Origin: Carettochelys insculpta
Lineage: Eukaryota; Chordata; Testudines; Carettochelyidae
Assembly: GCF_033958435.1 (NCBI RefSeq)
Contig: NC_134145.1
Span: 35,429,501-35,493,500, forward strand
Direction: 5' to 3'
Length of the DNA stretch: 64,000 nucleotides
A program made the translations under genes and the position numbers. Positions 1-10,599 of this stretch are shown piece by piece. Under the pieces are notes generated by a model. That model saw nothing but the letters and a program-made list of their open reading frames with translations, searched no databases and was not told where the DNA came from. How positions within the stretch are numbered: position 1 is the stretch's first letter; each line of letters opens with the position of its first letter.

Positions 1-885
1 TAATACTTTCACTATTTCCTCACAGGGGTATTATTACAATTGTTTAGGGTTCTTTCCTGTAAGATTCTAAGATCTCTTGATTTCCATTGGGCTCAATAGA
101 AATTAAGAGCCTGCAGCACCTTCAAGGATGAACTCAAAATTTGAATTGCCTTTTGAAGCAATAAAGTGCTAACTATTTTTATTTTGCATCAACTGACTAT
201 TGGTATTGACTTGTAGCACCCATTACAGAGAAGGTCCTTCTGAAAACCAGTGTTCCTGCGCATCTTTGCTTGGTGGGAGTGGTGCAGCTGCTAGTGTTGA
301 CCAGTCTGTGCGTGCAAGAGGCTTGAGCATGTTCAGTGAGGATGAAATTTTCAGAGACTTAGTAGTTACACTCTAGAAAGTGTATAAACTGCAAGTTTTC
401 TAAGGCTTATTATAACTTGGTCGAATGCTTCCTCCCCAGCTTCATTTCCCTGCTTCTGTCATACGCCCCCTCTATCTATAAATCTGGGTGTCTATGTGAT
501 ATTGTCCAAATCAACCCTACCTCAGAGTTAGTTGTGGGTAAACACTTAGGTCCAGGGCCTCCAGGGTAAATTTGTCTGAAATGCTTCTTGATCTATGTGT
601 GGTGCCAGTAAGGTGGGTTAATTTCAGCATTTTAATGCATGGATATGAATCTTAAAACTTCATTAGGCAGTCACTGTAAATTATTTATTTGGATTTATAG
701 TGATATCCACATACCCTAGTAAGCATCACCACAGGATTAGGACACCATTGTGTCAGGTTCTTTTTGGATACATAGGAAGATATTGTTCTTGCACTGAAGA
801 GTTTAGAATCTGTTTTCAGTCATTACACATGATTAAATGTAACAAGCAATAGGGATGAATGTGTAGACAAAAGTTACAATGAAAC
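1..885. other. No gene recognised
   Basis: AT-rich non-coding sequence. I see no splice-flanked coding exon, RNA gene or clear repeat end. If the TLCD4-like gene is complete upstream, this is probably one of its introns or 5' flank, but nothing here shows that directly. Confidence 0.5.
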
Positions 886-1318
886 ATCATGGCTAGCTAC
901 ACAAAAGCCAGGTTTTTGTTGAAAAACCCAAGGAGAGTCTACATGCAAAATGTTCTTTGTTGACAGACTGTTGACAGAACCCAGCACATCTTCTGGCAGC
1001 ATTGTGCCTTTCTGCATTGAGGAATAATGGCCTTTGTTGACCGTTTCCTGTCAACAAAAAAGCCGTGTAGCTGCTCTGGGAGCCCTTTTGTTGACACACA
1101 GGGCTTCTGGTTCACCAGGCAGCCCTGTTTGCTAAGCTTCCGGTTGACTCTTCTGTTGAGAGAGTGGCTGGGCAATCGGCTGCTCTCTGTTGACAGAGTG
1201 GATTGCTCTTTCGATCTGCTTTTGTATATGGATGTGATCTGTTGACAGAAGTTTTGCTGGGAGATCTCTTCTGACAGTCTCTTCTGTTGACAGATACTTC
1301 TCATGTAGACGTAGCCCC
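886..1318. mobile_element. Harbinger-like MITE rich in TTGACA motifs
   Basis: A roughly 430-bp non-autonomous element. The left end resembles GGCTAGCTACAC and the right end, read in reverse complement, is GGGCTACGTCTAC, matching the family TIR GGC(C/T)(A/G)YGTCTACAC seen throughout the window. The interior holds about ten copies of TGTTGAC(A) in both orientations. The short open frames here lie on both strands and are by-products of the inverted structure, not genes. The exact left edge is uncertain. Confidence 0.55.
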
Positions 1319-1449
1319 TGTGATTATTCAACTGAGATGTGTGTGGAGTGCCGAAATTTGACCTTTTGACTTCTATGTACAGTCCGAGTGCCAATGATAT
1401 TTTTTAAAGTCACTAAAAGTCCTACTTACAACAGCTTCATTAAGAAATA

Positions 1450-1642
1450 AATAAAAGTGCAGAGCTTTACTGTTTAGCTGGTGGTTAGCTGATCTTTTGT
1501 TAATCCACAGGCAGCCTGGCTTTGGGCCAGCTCCCAGCACCATGGGAGAGAAGGGTGGAGCCGAGCGCCCACCTTGCATGCCATTGAAAATCGGCTCATG
1601 TGCCACTCTTGCCATGTGTGCCAGGTGTTGCTGATCCCTGGT
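1450..1642 (-). mobile_element. hAT-like repeat fragment
   Basis: In reverse complement the segment begins with CAGGGATCAGCAACACC, followed by a short (TGGCAC)-rich stretch. This resembles the terminal region of hAT-type non-autonomous elements common in amniotes. The other end and an 8-bp target duplication were not identified, so both the class and the left boundary are tentative. Confidence 0.35.
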
Positions 1643-2239
1643 ATAACTGGTTTTTTTTGTGACTTCATAGACTGCCTAGGTATTGTTTTGAAGGTGGTGA
1701 AAAGAAGGGAGAAATCTGAGGTTGTGCGAGTAGGAAAGACAATTGATGGGAGGAAGAAGGTTTCATAAGCAAGCCACTAAGCTACAGGAATTATTATGGA
1801 AGTTTACCAATGAGTAGGGTATTCTGTAGTCGTCTACTCTGGAAGTTTTTGAACCTTCCTTTGAAGTATTATATCAGAAAAGAAAGACTTCTGGTCAGAT
1901 CTGATATGGCAGTTTTTTATTTCTGTGAAGGAAAATGAGTAACTGTGGCTAGGAGCCCCAGACCCTTTTGAATCACTGGGACGCAGGGCAGTTGCCTGCT
2001 TTCCCACCATCCAGGCAGGCCTGCTGTATTTGCATATTGCTGCCTGATTCAATAGCTCTGTGAACTTCCTTTTCAAAATGTGACTGTTCCCCTATTGATT
2101 CCCCCAGAAAATATTTTGTCCTCTTTTCTTTATCAAGCCATTTTTGTCAGTCTTGGAAGCTTCCTTGAATCTGAAATCAGGCTTCAAACAGCCTGATACG
2201 TTAACCCAAGCTTTCCGTCAGCAAACCCAAAGACAATTA
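1643..2239. other. No gene recognised
   Basis: Unremarkable non-coding sequence between a hAT-like fragment and the PDE8B-carrying transposon. No conserved exon, RNA gene or repeat boundary was seen. Confidence 0.5.
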
Positions 2240-3062
2240 CAGTCGTCCCCCTGCATTACGAGGGTAATTTGTTCCTGAAAAACCCCTCTTAGGGTTAATT
2301 TTTGTAAGTTGAAAATGTAATTACCATTAATTTCAATGGGAAAAAAATTGATGTGTTCCTGAGCCCCAAAATTTACACCCATTTATGCTAAAACAACTCC
2401 AAATCCCATTAAATCTGGTGCAAGGGGGTGGGCAGGGCAGAGCAGGGCACGGGGAGGCAGCCCAGCCTGAGCACAGCTTAGGTTAAGTGGGGAGTGGGCA
2501 CTGCCAAGGGCTGGCCACGTGTGGAGTTAGGCAGGCACAGGGGGCCCCTGGCTGGTGAGGGGTGATGCCTCACTCGTGCATGACGGAGAGTCCCCGCTGG
2601 TGGCAGCTGAGGCAGCAGCGGTGGGCGAGCCAGGAGCTAAATGGGAGGGAGCGCCACAGACAGCGAGCGGCGCCAGAGGCACAGCTGTGCCGGGCAGGCG
2701 GTGGCGGCCCCCTAGCCGCCTGGGGAGGTGAGCAGCAGCAGCAGGGCTCAGATGGGCTGTGCGCCCAGCATCCACTTCTCACAGAGCGGCGTGACCTACT
2801 GCCAGGACTCGGACGAGTCTACCTCCCTGCACCAGACTGCCGCCCTCTCGCAGGGCGCCGCCAACCCCTGCACGGCCTCTTTGTCAAGACCAACGCGGCT
2901 GACTCCATCCCCTCGGTTCTTGCCTACCAGAGCCGCCAGCCTCCAAATCGGTCCTCGTAAATGCGAAGAAATACCTCGTAAGCTGAAGTAGGTGTATTAA
3001 ATGAAACTCCTCGTAAAGTTGAATTCTCATAACTCGAATGGGCGTATCTCAGGGTATAACTG
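2240..3062. mobile_element. Pogo/mariner-like transposon carrying a host exon
   Basis: Flanked on both sides by TA (2238-2239 and 3063-3064), the target duplication of Tc1/mariner/pogo transposons. Its ends are imperfect inverted repeats: CAGTCGTCCCCC on the left and, in reverse complement, CAGTTATACCCT on the right. Both ends carry several CTCGTAA/TTACGAG motifs in opposite orientation. Between these AT-rich ends sits a sharply different GC-rich core (about 2400-2950). No transposase is present, so it is non-autonomous. The core contains a PDE8B-like first exon. Capture of a host exon by the transposon is inferred from this structure. Confidence 0.7.
2752..2950 (+). pseudogene. PDE8B: PDE8B-like first-exon fragment inside a transposon
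   Basis: From the ATG at 2752 the frame reads MGCAPSIH, then SQSGV, YC and DSDES motifs in the order found at the extreme N-terminus of phosphodiesterase 8B. PDE8A shares only the first eight residues or so. After about 38 codons a one-base loss near 2867 shifts the frame, and the similarity continues in the next frame ([15 protein letters not shown]) to about 2945. The roughly 300 bp upstream are GC-rich with CAG runs, like the 5'UTR of such a gene. No catalytic domain, GAF/PAS-like region or splice continuation is present, so this is a fragment, not a gene. The family assignment is from recognition of the N-terminus. Confidence 0.75.
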
Positions 3063-3144
3063 TAGTGAGATTTTTAGGTTCCAGACTTTCAGAATGAGAG
3101 ATCACCCTGCCTCACTCAGAAATTATGATAGGGAATTTACTACC

Positions 3145-3374
3145 AGCTCATGAGCTCATGGGAATAAGGGGACTTCGAAGTAGGCGGGGTCCTTTTGAAA
3201 AGGAGCCCCGTCTGGACGTGCCGCGCGGCGGCAAGGCACATCAATTTTGAAGCGGCGCGGCAGCCCGCATGCTAATGAAGCACTGAATATGCATTTCAGC
3301 TCTTCATTAGTAAACTTCGAAATGGCCATTTGCGTGGCCATTTCGAAGTTTGGGACATGTGTAGACACGGCCTT
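3145..3374. mobile_element. Half of a palindromic Harbinger-like MITE
   Basis: Matches one arm of the complete palindromic MITE at 22038-22473, from the central GAGCTCATGGGAATAAGG to the terminal GTGTAGACACGGCC. The opposite arm is missing on the left. DIRS-derived sequence begins immediately to the right. Confidence 0.65.
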
Positions 3375-3387
3375 AGTGTTTTAACTA

Positions 3388-5716
3388 ATAGCCAAGGTGA
3401 GGCTTTTCGTCCCTCTCGGTGCTAGGGATTGCCTGTCTCCCCTGGCTTCAAGACTTGTTCAAAATGTGGCAAACGTATGCCCAAAAGCGATCCCCCATTC
3501 AGCCTGTTTGATTTGCTTGGGGGAAGGGCACTTGCATGATCGCTGTCCAATTTATAAGGCCTTTAAGCCCAGAACATTGAAGGATATGGCCCAACACCTT
3601 AAACTCCTCTTAATGGAGGCAGATCTTAAGCCTCAAGAGTCTCCAGCAGGAGTGGAGTCTCCTCTGTGCAAAGTGCACCGGTGCTGCCTAAGGACTCCTG
3701 GCACCAAGAGCAGATGCAGGCACCGTTGCCTTCTAGGGTGCTGATGAAGAGGAGGGGGCACGAGGGGCATCGCTTGCCAAACTCAAATTGGGGCAGCCTC
3801 AAGTCCATGGCTCCGGCGTGCACTGCCAAAGGGCAGGAGGTGTATCTGTTGAAGCCGGTGTGGAGCGGGAGCCTGCAGGTGCTGGACTTGTCCTCAATGC
3901 TGGAGGCATTTCGAGTGGCACAAGGACCTCTGCAGATGATGGTGCCGGGTCCTTCTCTGTCTACGGAGGACAGGCGCTGTAGCACTGAAGTGGAGCGATC
4001 AGAACTCATGGACATGACACTGGCGCCAATCTCTGCGCTCACATCAACACCAGCACCAACACTGTATTCAGTGCCAAGTGCTCCAGTGCTGACCCAGCAG
4101 ACTGTGGACCAGTTTCACATGCCTTATACTCCGGCACTGCCACGGTCCTCAGCACACATGACATTGGCACCAACTCTGAATGGCCCTGCTGTGGTCATCT
4201 TCTTTTGAATTGGTGTCAGAGTTGGACTCCTTTTACTTGAGATCCAGAAGGTCACACCACAGCTGTCACAGGTACCGTAGTCATCGCTCCGACTATACAG
4301 GTTGGCTGCTGGCTTCGCAGGCGACTCAGCAGTGGCCCTTCTGGACCCTGTGGGCATTTCACAAGGCACAGGGCCAAGCTGTCGGAGTGCCTTTAATGGT
4401 GCTGGGTGTCCCGCCAGTCCTGTGTTCAGCAGCATTGGCATCACTGGACGCCTCACCAAGGGAACAAAGACAGGAAGGCGGTGGTCATCTTGGAGCCACC
4501 TGCATCTACTTCGTTGGCATTGAGCTTGGCACCGTTGTCAGTGCCGTCGCAGCGGGACTGGACCCCTTCAGTGCTGGCACCATACGTAATTGTACCTCCA
4601 ATGCCAATGAGACAGGCACCAGCCCAGGCACCGGCACTGACTCAAGTGCAGGGAGTGGTAATGGCGCCGTTTGTGCCACCTGTGACAGGGTTTTCTGGGC
4701 ATCCGGTGCCTATGCCAGCTTCCCCTATGGTGGCCCCTGGTTTGCCCATAATTTCTGTGGGGGGGGGGGCAAGGTCACTACTGCCTCTCCCCTCCAAATG
4801 GAGGTACAAGGGCTATCATCTTCTTCCTCCTCGGATGAGGTGCTGGCGGGTTCATCGGACTCACCTGTATTGGAGGATGACAGAGCTTTTCAATAGCTCC
4901 GTAGGAGAGTGGCCCAAAACTTGGGGGTGCAAGCGGAGGTGGTCTGGGATGAAATGGACCCTGTCATGGACATTTTGTCCTCCGCAGGCCCCAGCAGGGT
5001 GGCTCTGCCCATAAACAATTGCCACTAGGGCTAAAACTGTTTGGCAGACCCCTGCTTCTGCCCTTCCTACAGCCTTTAGGAATGAGAGACGGTACTTTGT
5101 CCTGTCCCAGGGCAATGAATATTTGTTCACGCATTCCCCACCTGACTCCCTGGTAGGGGAAGCTGCTTAACCATACAGAGCGCCAACAGTTCCAGGGTCT
5201 CTCCCTGAAAAATAGAGAAGCTAAATGCTTGGATCTCTATGGGAGGAAGGTCTATTCAATGGGGGGTAGGGGTGGGTAGGTTTCAATTAAGAATTGCTAA
5301 CCAGCAGGCTGTGGTTAGCAAGTGTGCTTATAGTACAGTCAGCGCCCTGTCTAGGCTCTCTGAGATGGTGCCACCTGAAGCCAAGCAGGACTTCACAGTG
5401 GTGGTGGTGGTGAACAAGCTGATTTCGGGGTGGCCCTGTGGACAGCATTGGATGCTGTGGAAGATGCCACGAGGGTTATGGCCTCTGGAGCGGCAGTGCT
5501 CAGGGAGGCTTGGTTGCAGGTTTCCAGTCTGCCTCATGAGGTCCAGCAGATGGTTCAGGACCTCCCCTTTGATGGCCCTGCCGTATTTTCAGATAAGACA
5601 GATAAAATGCTGCATAGTCTGAAAGACTCTAGGGCCACCCTTCACTCCTTGGGCCTGCATACACCTGCCAACCAACACAGGCATCAAAACCCCTGTCCTC
5701 AGCAAAGACAGTTTCT
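3388..5716 (+). pseudogene. DIRS-type element A: degraded gag
   Basis: A gag-like coding region of a DIRS retrotransposon, scattered over several frames. The N-terminal part (3397-3640) has a Cys/His cluster followed by KAFKPRTLKDMAQHLK, paralogous to 6090-6270 in element B. A Pro/Ala-rich middle follows (3660-4870). The C-terminal part (4890-5716) shows the motif series QLRIANQQAV, QDLPFDGPA and LKDSRATLHSLGLHTP, which is related to the LAP2-alpha C-terminal domain, itself believed to derive from a DIRS gag. Many stops and frameshifts make it a relic. It stops abruptly at about 5716, where the terminal sequence of element B begins. Its own pol is absent. Confidence 0.7.
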
Positions 5717-7684
5717 TCTTTGAGTGATTGCTCACGTGCATTCCAATTTGGGTGTGCACCAAGCGCATTACCAGTTGCTGGAAGCTTTTTGTCTTAGCCG
5801 GTAGCCCAAGGGTAGGTGAGGCACCCCCTGCAGTGGTGCCCATATGGCCGCCCATATATGCACCGCCTGCCCTGCCTCCCAATCAGTTCCTTCTCACTAC
5901 GCTGTCGATTGCTGGAGCTCCCTCATTGTTGAGAGTTCGCTGGTAGCCTTTATTGTTTTAATTAGTTGTAAATAGTTTAGATAGCTATCTTCATAGGTGA
6001 ATAGTTCCTCTTAGCACCTAGTGAGCCGAGGTGGGCCTTTAACTCCCTCGGTGCCTTGGCACCAGGGGATGCCTGGCTCCCTGGGATTTAAAAACTGTTC
6101 AAAATGCAGCAAACGTGTGCCCAAAAGTGACCCACATAGAGCGTGCTTGAGTTGCCTCAGTGAGACTCACCTCCGGGAACACTGCTCTATTTGCAAGGCC
6201 TTCAAGCCCACGACTTTAAAAGATAGAGCTCAACAGCTGAAAGTTCTCGTAATGGAATCAGTCTTGCACTCGGACGTTTCCCTAGTGGGAACTTGGAGCG
6301 CTGCACCGGCGATGCAGAGAGCTCCGGCACTGTTGGTGCCGTCAGAAAGTTCCTGGTACCGAGAGCAGGACTTGGCACCTAGCGCCTCCTGGCGCCATAA
6401 GAGCCAGTCCCCAGTGCCTCGTAAAAAGAGAAGATGGGACCAGGGTCGGTCCCAGGAGAGGAGAAGGCGAAGACAAGCTTCGGGGGAGTCCGCCAGATTG
6501 CACCATGATCGGGGTCGTGAAGTGCGGGCGTCGACTCCAGCGTGAGGCAGGAGCCTGCGCTCTGCTCTCCCAGGTTGCCCTTGATGCCGGAGGCCTTTAG
6601 CGCTGCGCGAGGTCTCCTGCAAATTACGGTGCCGCTACAGATGCCGCACCAGGAGCCTTCATCACCCCTGCACCAGGCGCCTAGTCAGGCTCTAGGGACC
6701 CCGGCACGGTTCCTGACACTGGTGAGACCCCAACAAATGGTTGCCTCCCTCAGGGCCATGCAGATGGTGCAGAGTGCGCAGGAACCGGTGGGTGCTGCGG
6801 GACCCTTGACACCACCTTGGTCGTTGGCGTCAGGACTTGTTTTACTCCTGCTCGGCTTGGAGCGGGAGTGCGAAGTCATCCTGACGCAGCGGGCAGCGAC
6901 ACCACTTCTGACACCCCTTAGAAGGAGAGTGTCAAAGGCCCCCCCAAGGGGCACCGCAGTGGCTCTTCTGGACCCCATGGCGATCCAGGAGGCAGAGGGG
7001 CGGAATGCAGGACTCCCGGTCAGGGCGCCTGGCACCCCTCAAATGCCGAGATCAGCACCGACTGCTGCTCTGGGAGCCCCACTGAGAGAGCAGGTGGAGT
7101 TGTTGGCACTGGCACGGATGACAACACGGGCACTGAGAACTGTGCCGACATTGGCACTGGTGCAGTTGGATGCGACCCAGGCGTGGGCACCGCCCATGCA
7201 GGCACCAGGAACTGTGGTGCAATGGGCACCGGCACCGACAGAACCGGTGCTGTCCCAGGTGCAGAGTGGCCCCATCCTCATGGCATCGTACCGGAGACCA
7301 GTAGGGGACCCTTCACCCCAGGCACCGAGCACAGCACCACAGACTGTGGCGCCGGGGACTCAAATGGTAGTGCCAGAACCCCCTGCACCGGTGGGCTTAG
7401 AGGGTGTGATGCCCTCATCTTCGTCCTTCCCAGATGAGGCGTTAGCTGGATCCTCTGCATCCCCGGTACTGGAGGATGGAGGGGTGTACAGCAACTGTTG
7501 AGAAGGGTGGCCCAGAGTTTGAGGGTGAAGGCAGAAGAGGTCAGGGATGAAATAGACCCTGTTACAAACATCCTCTCAATGTCTGGACCATCCAGGGTGG
7601 CAGACCCCGGCCCCAGCCTTGCCCATGGCTAGGAAAAATGAACACTGGTATTTTGTCCCAGCCCAGGGAAATGAACATCTGTTC
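5717..7684 (+). pseudogene. DIRS-type element B: 5' end and gag, first part
   Basis: Starts with about 300 bp of untranslated sequence that reads like a DIRS terminal repeat and leader (5717-6020). A gag ORF follows: 6021-6545 carries the Cys/His cluster NCSKCSKRVP, then CLSCL, H and CSICKAFKP (a C-x2-C...C-x2-C...H...C-x2-C pattern, probably zinc-binding). After a stop or frameshift, 6542-7501 encodes a long Pro/Ala/Val-rich linker ending in an acidic SSSSFPDEALAGSSASPVLEDGG segment. From 7500 a LAP2-alpha-like domain starts and breaks off at 7684 inside a conserved Leu-Phe. The missing continuation is found at about 13700-14345, so the coding sequence has been split by element C. Confidence 0.7.
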
Positions 7685-7865
7685 TTCTTCAAGTGGTCCC
7701 CGTGGGTGCTCCACAATAGGTGTCGGGCTTGCCCGGTGCCACAGATCAGAAATCTTCCAGCAGTTTCTCCTGGATCGCGCATGCGCCGGCGCGCACCGCC
7801 CCCCTGCGCGCCCCTGGCCGCGTGCACGATCCGGTCCCTGCCAGTTCCTTCGCAGCCGCCATCGG
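7685..7865 (+). repeat. DIRS C left inverted terminal repeat
   Basis: About 175 bp, GC-rich after the first 60 bp, and complementary to 13488-13664 with high similarity, including the shared blocks GTGCTCCACAATAGGTGTCG and CAGTTTCTCCTGGATCGC. It probably contains the element's promoter, though no motif was verified. Confidence 0.8.
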
Positions 7866-8110
7866 CTGCAGACGGAATCCACTCAGGCTAAGGCCAGTGT
7901 CAGATTACTTAGTGGTTTTTTTCCACGTGTAATTTGTTGTTTTCAGTTATTAAAAAAAAAAATGAGAGAGAAAGCAAAGACAAAGAGAATATCAGCAAAA
8001 AAAAAAAAAAAGGAAAAAGAGAGGAGTGGAGAAGAGAAGAGCGGACGTGAAGGCCATTTGGGCCGCCCGCTGCCGCAGGCCGGTTATCACTATTTGGGGT
8101 GGAAAGGCAC
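7866..8110 (+). other. DIRS C leader with A-rich tracts
   Basis: Leader between the left terminal repeat and gag, with two adenine-rich runs (about 7950-7962 and 7998-8012) and purine-rich sequence. No coding support. Confidence 0.5.
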
Positions 8111-10270
8111 GGATTAAGTGCTAAGTACCCTATTAACAATAAAGGACTCACCGCAATGGCCTCTTCAGGTTTTACAAAGCGGGAGTCATGCCGTGAAGCT
8201 CTGCCGGCCTCCGTGGGGCATAGCGAAGGCATCTGATGCCTGGGGGAATTACAGGCTACCGAGATGCGTTCTCACTGTGCTAAGCTCACAGCCAGGGCCA
8301 GGAAGGACAGAGCGATGAGGCATAAAATGCTCTTGTTGATAAGGCTCTCCAGCCGGATTTGCCAGAGAAGCCTCACCCAGAACGGCCCTCTGGGTTGCAT
8401 AAGAGGAGGGCAGTTTTTCTCTGACCCCCTCAGTGCAGAAACGGAGGAAACTCTCCCTGGCTCGATCCTTGTCGTGTGTTTGCAGTGAGCAGGACGAGCG
8501 GAGCACACAGCCACCAGCCGCACACTCAGGCAAGCGGCAGCACGGCAGCGCACGTGGCAGAGGCTGAGCCTCCGGTTATGCAACAGCCAGCACGCGCGGT
8601 GCCTAGAGCGTCAGCCAGGCAAGCGCTGGAACCAGTGGCACTGCCACAGGCGGCACAGACCCCTGCGGCACCAGCGGTGTAGGGGCGCCAGGCACGGAGC
8701 CTGCAGGCACCGGAGGGGGATACCTGCACAGTACCGCAGCTGATGGTGCCAAGCGCAGCGCTGATAGCGGGGCCGAGATCCCCGGCACGGGAGGGGGCGG
8801 TGCCGGCCCCGCAGCGGAGGGGCAAGGCAACATCAAAAACCCGGAGCCACAGTCCATCTCTGGACAGGGCTGCGCTGCTGTTAGCACCAAGCCCTCCCCC
8901 TGTGATACATACGCCGCACTGAAGGCCTGTGTCTCCACCGGCCCATCCGGGAAAAAAAAAAAAAATCTCCTTCTCCGTTCCTCCAACCAATGTCACCATG
9001 GCTTGGGCCACCTTCACCATTTCTGGGATTGGATCCCCTGGAGTACTGTCACAAGCCAGTTTCACCTCTATCTGTGTCGTCGCGGAGGTCTTGCTCTCCC
9101 AGACATTGGGGGTACACACCCCGTGAGTGGTCCAGATCTCCATCCCCGGACCCTTGCCCATGCTGCCATGGTCATCCTTATCATGCTGGACACAGACAAA
9201 CCACAGGCCTACACCCAAGGGCAGGTCCCCCCCCCCCGGCCGCTCAATACCCCTGTGGGCACTCCCGATCGGGGACGGAAACACAGTTGTCTCAAGGGGA
9301 GTTCATTTTAGAACCCTGAGACTTTCCTTCACAATCCTCCAGCGAGCAAGTGTATCATCGGCCGCAGGAACCCGAGGGTTCGAGGGAGGTTTACCTTAGT
9401 GGTTCCTCCTCATCCTCCCCAGATGAGGCCATGGCCCCCGGAGAGGTCTCTCCCCCGGATGACCTTAAACAGTTTCAGGAGCTGTTTAAAAGGGTGGCTT
9501 TCATTTTGGAGTCAGCCACTACTATATGGCAGACTCCGGCCTCTGTTCCGCCTACGAACAAGAGAGTGGATAAGAAATACTTCGTCCCGGCAAAGGGCAT
9601 GGAGTTCCTCTTCAGTCACCCACAACCAAATTCTTTGGTGGTCGGGTCGTCCCAGCAGAGGTCAAAGGCTTCTCAGTACAAATCGGGGGATCGGACAAAG
9701 ATGCTAAGAAGCTAGAGCTGTTTGGCAGGAAGGTGTATACTTCTCTTATCCTGCTATTGGGAATGGCAAATTATGGGCACCCCTAGCAAACCATAATTTT
9801 GATAATTACTCCGGGCTTACTCCCCTCATGGATCCACTTCCGGAAGATAAAAAGCTGGTGTTAAAGGCAATTGTTCAAGAGGGCTACGCAGCATCGCGGA
9901 CGGGAGTCCAGATTGCCCTGGACGTGGCGGACACAGCGGCACGTTCAACAGCTACAGCAGTGGTCATGCGTAGAGAATCCTGGCCCCAGACGTCGGGTAT
10001 CTCGAGGGACCTACAGGCGAAGATCGTGGACCTTCCCTTTGATACACAAAAGCAGTTTGCAGACTCAACCGACTCGGTCCCTCACTCCAGTAAGGACTCG
10101 AGAGCTACACTTAGAACCTCGGGCATTTATACTTCTCCATACAGGAGGGAAAAATTTCATCCTCAGCAAAGACGCTATGCTTACAACCACAGTGTGCTCA
10201 ATATCAACGGGGCTACGGCCAAGGGCTCTATCAGTAGCGGCAACAGTACAGAACTCCTAGGCGACATTCT
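8111..10270 (+). pseudogene. DIRS C gag (LAP2-alpha-like), disrupted
   Basis: Reading is spread over frames. There is an Ala/Pro-rich N-terminal half (8476-8682 and on). An acidic serine stretch SGSSSSSPDEA at about 9395-9425 precedes a conserved core at 9450-9715 (IWQTPASVPPTNKRVDKKYF, then GMEFLFSH). A frameshift follows near 9715, and similarity resumes in 9828-10150 (AARSTATAVVMRRESWPQ, LPFDTQKQF, SKDSRATLRTSGIYT). The same series occurs in elements A and B. It would encode the nucleic-acid-binding structural protein of the element. This copy cannot give one intact product. Confidence 0.7.
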
Positions 10271-10599
10271 CAACAAAGCCGTACGCCCTCGGGTCAGGTC
10301 CAAAGGCAACAAGTTTGATGAGTATGTCAGGGGCTGCACTATCAATACCCTCGCTCAATGCCACTCTCATCTCTTGTTCCATCATCGCCACAGACCGTTC
10401 CACTCCCAATGGCAAAAGATCACCACAAACATATGGGTGCTGGAGATCATAGCCACGGGTTATGCGATCCCCTCCCAGTCGCTTCCACCGACAAAGCCTC
10501 CCACCAGGCCTCACCTCAGGGACGCTGCCACGAGGCGAGGCTCAAGCAGAAGGTGACTCACCTTATGTTCATAAGGGCGGTGGAAAGAGTGCCGGAATA

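Noticed and set aside
8526..9284. 252-codon antisense open frame
   Set aside because: Antisense shadow of the Pro/Ala-rich DIRS gag region; no recognisable domain.
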